A stretch of DNA of 64,000 nt from Verrucomicrobiota bacterium. GTDB taxonomy: Bacteria; Verrucomicrobiota; Verrucomicrobiia; Verrucomicrobiales; Akkermansiaceae. Below the pieces are notes generated by a model. It made no database searches, was not told where the DNA came from, and saw only the letters and a list, made by a program, of their open reading frames with translations. The stretch's first letter is position 1. Every line of letters starts with the position of its first letter. Position numbers and translations under genes: made by a program. Positions 61,197-64,000 of this stretch are shown here, piece by piece. The DNA lies in the NCBI GenBank assembly GCA_026397725.1, contig JAPLUI010000242.1:1-64000 (forward strand), written 5' to 3'.

Positions 61197-63728
61197 TCAC
61201 TTCCTTCCTACAATAGCTGTCTCAATGGTCTTTATCGCGTCGTATCGCGTTTGGAACATCGCTTTATCCGTGTTGACGTAGGCATTTCTCGGGTCGTCAT
61301 GCTCCGTAATGCTCAACCTGGAGAAAAGGTCTCTCAAAGTCTGAGCTTCCGCCGGGAGAAGCGGAACCACCTTCGTGAATTCATCAAAGGCCGTGACCTG
61401 CTGGCTCTTCTGTTTGAACTGGTGGCGCTGCTTGTTGAATACGTGTGTGTTTACCACGGCTTCGATTAGGCGGCGCATTTTTCCGGCCATGACTTCTTTC
61501 TGCGGTCTTGTTGGCTCGCCAGCTGCCGCTAGAGTCGCGTCAATATCGGTTTTCAAGTCGTCAATATTCTCGCTGTATTCATCGATTGCGACGCAACTCT
61601 CCAAAACATGCACGGCCATGTGTTGACTCATTCTCGATGCGTTCAGGGTCGTCTGAATTTGCACAAAATACTCCCAGTTGTGGGTAAGCACAATGATCTG
61701 ACGGCTGGGATGGGCTTGGATTAAATCGCGTAGCCGATTGCAATAGTTCCCGATGTAGTTGTAGTCGAAACTGGAAATCAAATCATCAAAGACGATCACC
61801 TGCTGCTCGCAAGTCTCCAACTCTGCAAAGAACAGAGCAAGAGCATGGATTCGAAGTTCGCCCTCGCTTAAGACCGACTCAATCCTCTGGCCTGCGACAT
61901 GATGGTCGACAGTAACAGCTCCGTCCCCACCGACGTCCCTTAATTCGACTCCGAATGCGCTCATTCCTTTCTCCGCGAGAACGAGATACTCTGCATTCAA
62001 TCGTGTTTTAAAATCCTCCACTACGAGTTCCTTGTGAGCCTTCTTTGCCGTAAAGGAAATTTTGCGTAGCACTGACGTAAAATCCGGCAGGCGCGCATTC
62101 CAAAAGGCAACGTTTTGCGTACGGCGGCGCGCTTCTTTCACGAGTTGAACGTTTTCTGCAATTGCCTTTGCGTATTGCAGTTCATTGCATTCGGTGGAGA
62201 TTTGCCCGAACTGCTTTAGAAGCTCTCCGCGGCCTTTCCCAGCCTCTTCAATAAGCTTTTCCTTCTCCTCCAGAAGCTTCGAAAGATCGTCGCTGAGTTC
62301 TCGAATCGTCGACGCGGCATCCCTACAATCTTGGCCCATCTTTTCTCCCGCCTTGAAACGAGTCTGAATTACCCTCCCAGCCTTCTTAATGGCGTCAATT
62401 GTCTCCACGGCCAACACCGAATCTTTCGCCCAACTGTCCGGCATTGAATCAAATATTACTTTCAAATCCTTTGTCGATATCTTAATGAGCTTACGGAGTT
62501 CAGTGATAGCCGTATCCAGTTCGCCAGTCAGAAGCGCGGCGTATTGCTTGAAGAGTGATAGTTCACCCTCACGAAGGTTATGCTTACAAAGTGGGCACGC
62601 AATTGTCTCCGGAGAATGAAGGCCGCAAATCTCATTAGCGGAATGAATGAGCGCCATCAACTTGTCGAGGGTTGCGCCTGTTGGAATAAGCGCCTTGGCA
62701 AGGAGTTCGAGCTCTTCCTCTCTTGCTTTCAGTGCTGTCGATTGCGCAACAGGGTCAATCTCGATGAGACTTTCGGATGCGTTGAGAATTGGTTGAATTT
62801 CCCCGTGAAGTGCTTTCAGAGCAGCAGCCTCACCTTTAAGGAGTTTAAGACCCTGTTCTGAAGTTGCTTTTTCAAGCTCCGCCTTACGTTTCAGCTTTTC
62901 GTCGAGCCCCCTCTTCTCTGAATAAGCCTCGCCCAACTTTAACTCGGCATCTAAGGCTGCGGTTGTTGGATTCGTCAAATCGGCCAGAAAGGAGCTCTTG
63001 AATCCATCAAATTTGGCGCGAATACGTTCAGAAAGGCTTACGAGCTGAGTTGCATTCTCGCTCTGCTTTGATACCAACTCGGCGCGTAAATCTTTGCAGT
63101 AACTCAGAGCTGTCTCAAACACATCGAGTTTGAATGGGGACAGCTCAATGATCCTGCCGGGTTGGACCGAGTTCTGAACATTGTGGATTGCTATCCCTGT
63201 ATCGAGATATTTGAGGGAGGTTGAGCGAGCCCCGTACGCAGTGGGGGGCGTCCAGGATTGCGCAATCGCGTCGGTAGCGAATTTGTATGAGAACGATGGC
63301 GATGTGGTTGCAGTGCTTCGAACGTTATGGAGTGGTCGCCGAGGAGCATCATTGGATGCCAAGATTTGCAGTGCTTCGCACAAGCTGGATTTCCCGCTTC
63401 CGTTTGCTCCAAAAATGATCGTGGCTCGTTTGGGGAACGATGCCGCTAAGGAATTGCCTAGGCGTTTAAATCCATTAAACGGACCAATGGCTTCGAGACG
63501 TTCGATTGCGGCGACTGCGGCTCCAACGGGCGTCCTAGCTGCTGGAGTCGCCAGTTGTCGAAGGTAGCTTGCACGTTTGATGAACAGCTGAACAAGGATT
63601 TCAAGATCAGCCGGGCTGAGGCTCGTCGTTCCAGATGCGGCGAGATCACAAATCATTTCCAGCCAAGGTATGCCCTCAGACTGGCCAAGGTCGTGGAGGT
63701 ATCCAATTGCATCTGGGTGTGTGGGCAT
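61197..63728 (-). CDS. RloC-like zinc-hook ATPase, possible anticodon nuclease
   Basis: 843 residues. Walker A is GANGSGKSS (107-115). A long coiled coil is interrupted by a CPLC zinc hook (378-381). The signature is LSEGELRIHALALFFAEL (620-637), Walker B is VIVFDD (645-650), and LTHN is at 681-684. This Rad50-like layout matches RloC/AAA_13 proteins found in type I R-M loci. The C-terminal part has R752-x3-E756 and a His at 810, reminiscent of the Arg-Glu-His triad of PrrC/RloC anticodon nucleases; that assignment is an inference. It starts 18 bp after hsdS and has noticeably lower GC than the surroundings. Confidence 0.75.
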   Translation of the reverse strand: MPTHPDAIGYLHDLGQSEGIPWLEMICDLAASGTTSLSPADLEILVQLFIKRASYLRQLATPAARTPVGAAVAAIERLEAIGPFNGFKRLGNSLAASFPKRATIIFGANGSGKSSLCEALQILASNDAPRRPLHNVRSTATTSPSFSYKFATDAIAQSWTPPTAYGARSTSLKYLDTGIAIHNVQNSVQPGRIIELSPFKLDVFETALSYCKDLRAELVSKQSENATQLVSLSERIRAKFDGFKSSFLADLTNPTTAALDAELKLGEAYSEKRGLDEKLKRKAELEKATSEQGLKLLKGEAAALKALHGEIQPILNASESLIEIDPVAQSTALKAREEELELLAKALIPTGATLDKLMALIHSANEICGLHSPETIACPLCKHNLREGELSLFKQYAALLTGELDTAITELRKLIKISTKDLKVIFDSMPDSWAKDSVLAVETIDAIKKAGRVIQTRFKAGEKMGQDCRDAASTIRELSDDLSKLLEEKEKLIEEAGKGRGELLKQFGQISTECNELQYAKAIAENVQLVKEARRRTQNVAFWNARLPDFTSVLRKISFTAKKAHKELVVEDFKTRLNAEYLVLAEKGMSAFGVELRDVGGDGAVTVDHHVAGQRIESVLSEGELRIHALALFFAELETCEQQVIVFDDLISSFDYNYIGNYCNRLRDLIQAHPSRQIIVLTHNWEYFVQIQTTLNASRMSQHMAVHVLESCVAIDEYSENIDDLKTDIDATLAAAGEPTRPQKEVMAGKMRRLIEAVVNTHVFNKQRHQFKQKSQQVTAFDEFTKVVPLLPAEAQTLRDLFSRLSITEHDDPRNAYVNTDKAMFQTRYDAIKTIETAIVGRK

Positions 63729-63746
63729 AGAGTTAAAAGTACTATT

Positions 63747-64000
63747 TTACGCATGGAGGACGATGCCTTGAACACGGGTCTTTGCGGTCATCAGTTCGTG
63801 GAGAAGGGTGCTGAAGAGGTCCTTTAGCACAGCTACTTTCTTCTCGGCGGCTTCAACCTTTGCTGCCAAGGCGACCAGTGGCTTTGCTATCTCTTTCTGC
63901 TCTTCCATGGTGCCGGGAAGTGAGATCGCTATTGAAGTGAACCGTCCTTTGCTGAGGATCGGAACGGGACCAAAGGTGGCAAAGCTCTTCCAATATCCCC
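63747..64000 (-). CDS. hsdS: Type I restriction specificity subunit, C-terminal end (partial)
   Basis: Only the last 84 or so codons are in the window. The frame reads WKSFATFGPVPILSKGR, then ISLPGTMEEQKEIAKPLVALAAKVEAAEKKVAVLKDLFSTLLHELMTAKTRV. This is the typical end of an HsdS target-recognition domain and its conserved helical arm (LPxxxEQxxIA... LFxxLLHxLMT). It sits directly upstream of the accessory block and implies hsdM further upstream, outside the window. Confidence 0.85.
   Translation of the reverse strand, partial: GYWKSFATFGPVPILSKGRFTSIAISLPGTMEEQKEIAKPLVALAAKVEAAEKKVAVLKDLFSTLLHELMTAKTRVQGIVLHA

Overview
The window looks like a chromosomal segment of a Verrucomicrobiota-type bacterium. 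This is an inference from content, since no rRNA is present. The DNA is GC-rich. It encodes exported proteins built from LamG-like and DPDGDG calcium-loop modules, lone glycan-degradation genes (GH32, GH28, GH88, DUF5703) next to LacI and AraC regulators, and a sodium:solute symporter. Housekeeping genes (pth-rpsF-ssb, typA, alaS, purB, nuoF, tRNA-Val) are scattered between them.

Layout. 1-12.9 kb (minus strand) is a glycan-utilisation cluster: two tandem GH32 genes (the second broken by an 88-bp deletion), a DUF5703 protein, a GH28-like beta-helix protein, a 1458-residue LamG protein and a GH88-type hydrolase. 13.1-15.6 kb is a tight operon of three poorly known genes (TIGR04255 family, HTH protein, unknown) ending in a pglZ start that is cut off after about 62 codons. 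15.9-20.0 kb carries a symporter with LacI and AraC regulators. 20.3-27.3 kb (plus strand) has a LamG/fibronectin-like protein, decayed glycosidase genes and an intact third GH32. 28-42 kb is mostly housekeeping. 42.3-48.9 kb holds exported proteins. 49.2-52.4 kb is a corrinoid-activation operon (AraC/PocR-like, DUF1638, RACo-type ASKHA ferredoxin). 52.5-54 kb is purB. 54.3-64 kb is a degraded type I restriction-modification locus filled with accessory genes.

Most unusual features. (1) Between hsdS and hsdR, three of the four accessory genes (AAA ATPase, DUF3800, an unknown 268-residue protein) are each preceded by a 35-46 codon mini-ORF that reads like an HsdR N-terminus and overlaps the start of the next gene. 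(2) hsdR carries an in-frame insertion of a RAYT (HUH, REP-associated) transposase bounded by inverted copies of a 20-bp palindrome; hsdR has also lost its distal part out of frame. (3) Palindromes of the same design (8-bp stem, TTCC-like loop, GGGAGC-like tag) occur elsewhere. A second palindrome class, paired hairpins with TCC loops, lies inside alaS and a metallopeptidase gene. alaS contains three different repeat insertions without loss of frame.

All motif, repeat and alignment statements were made by eye. Family names come from recognising sequence patterns, not from searches.
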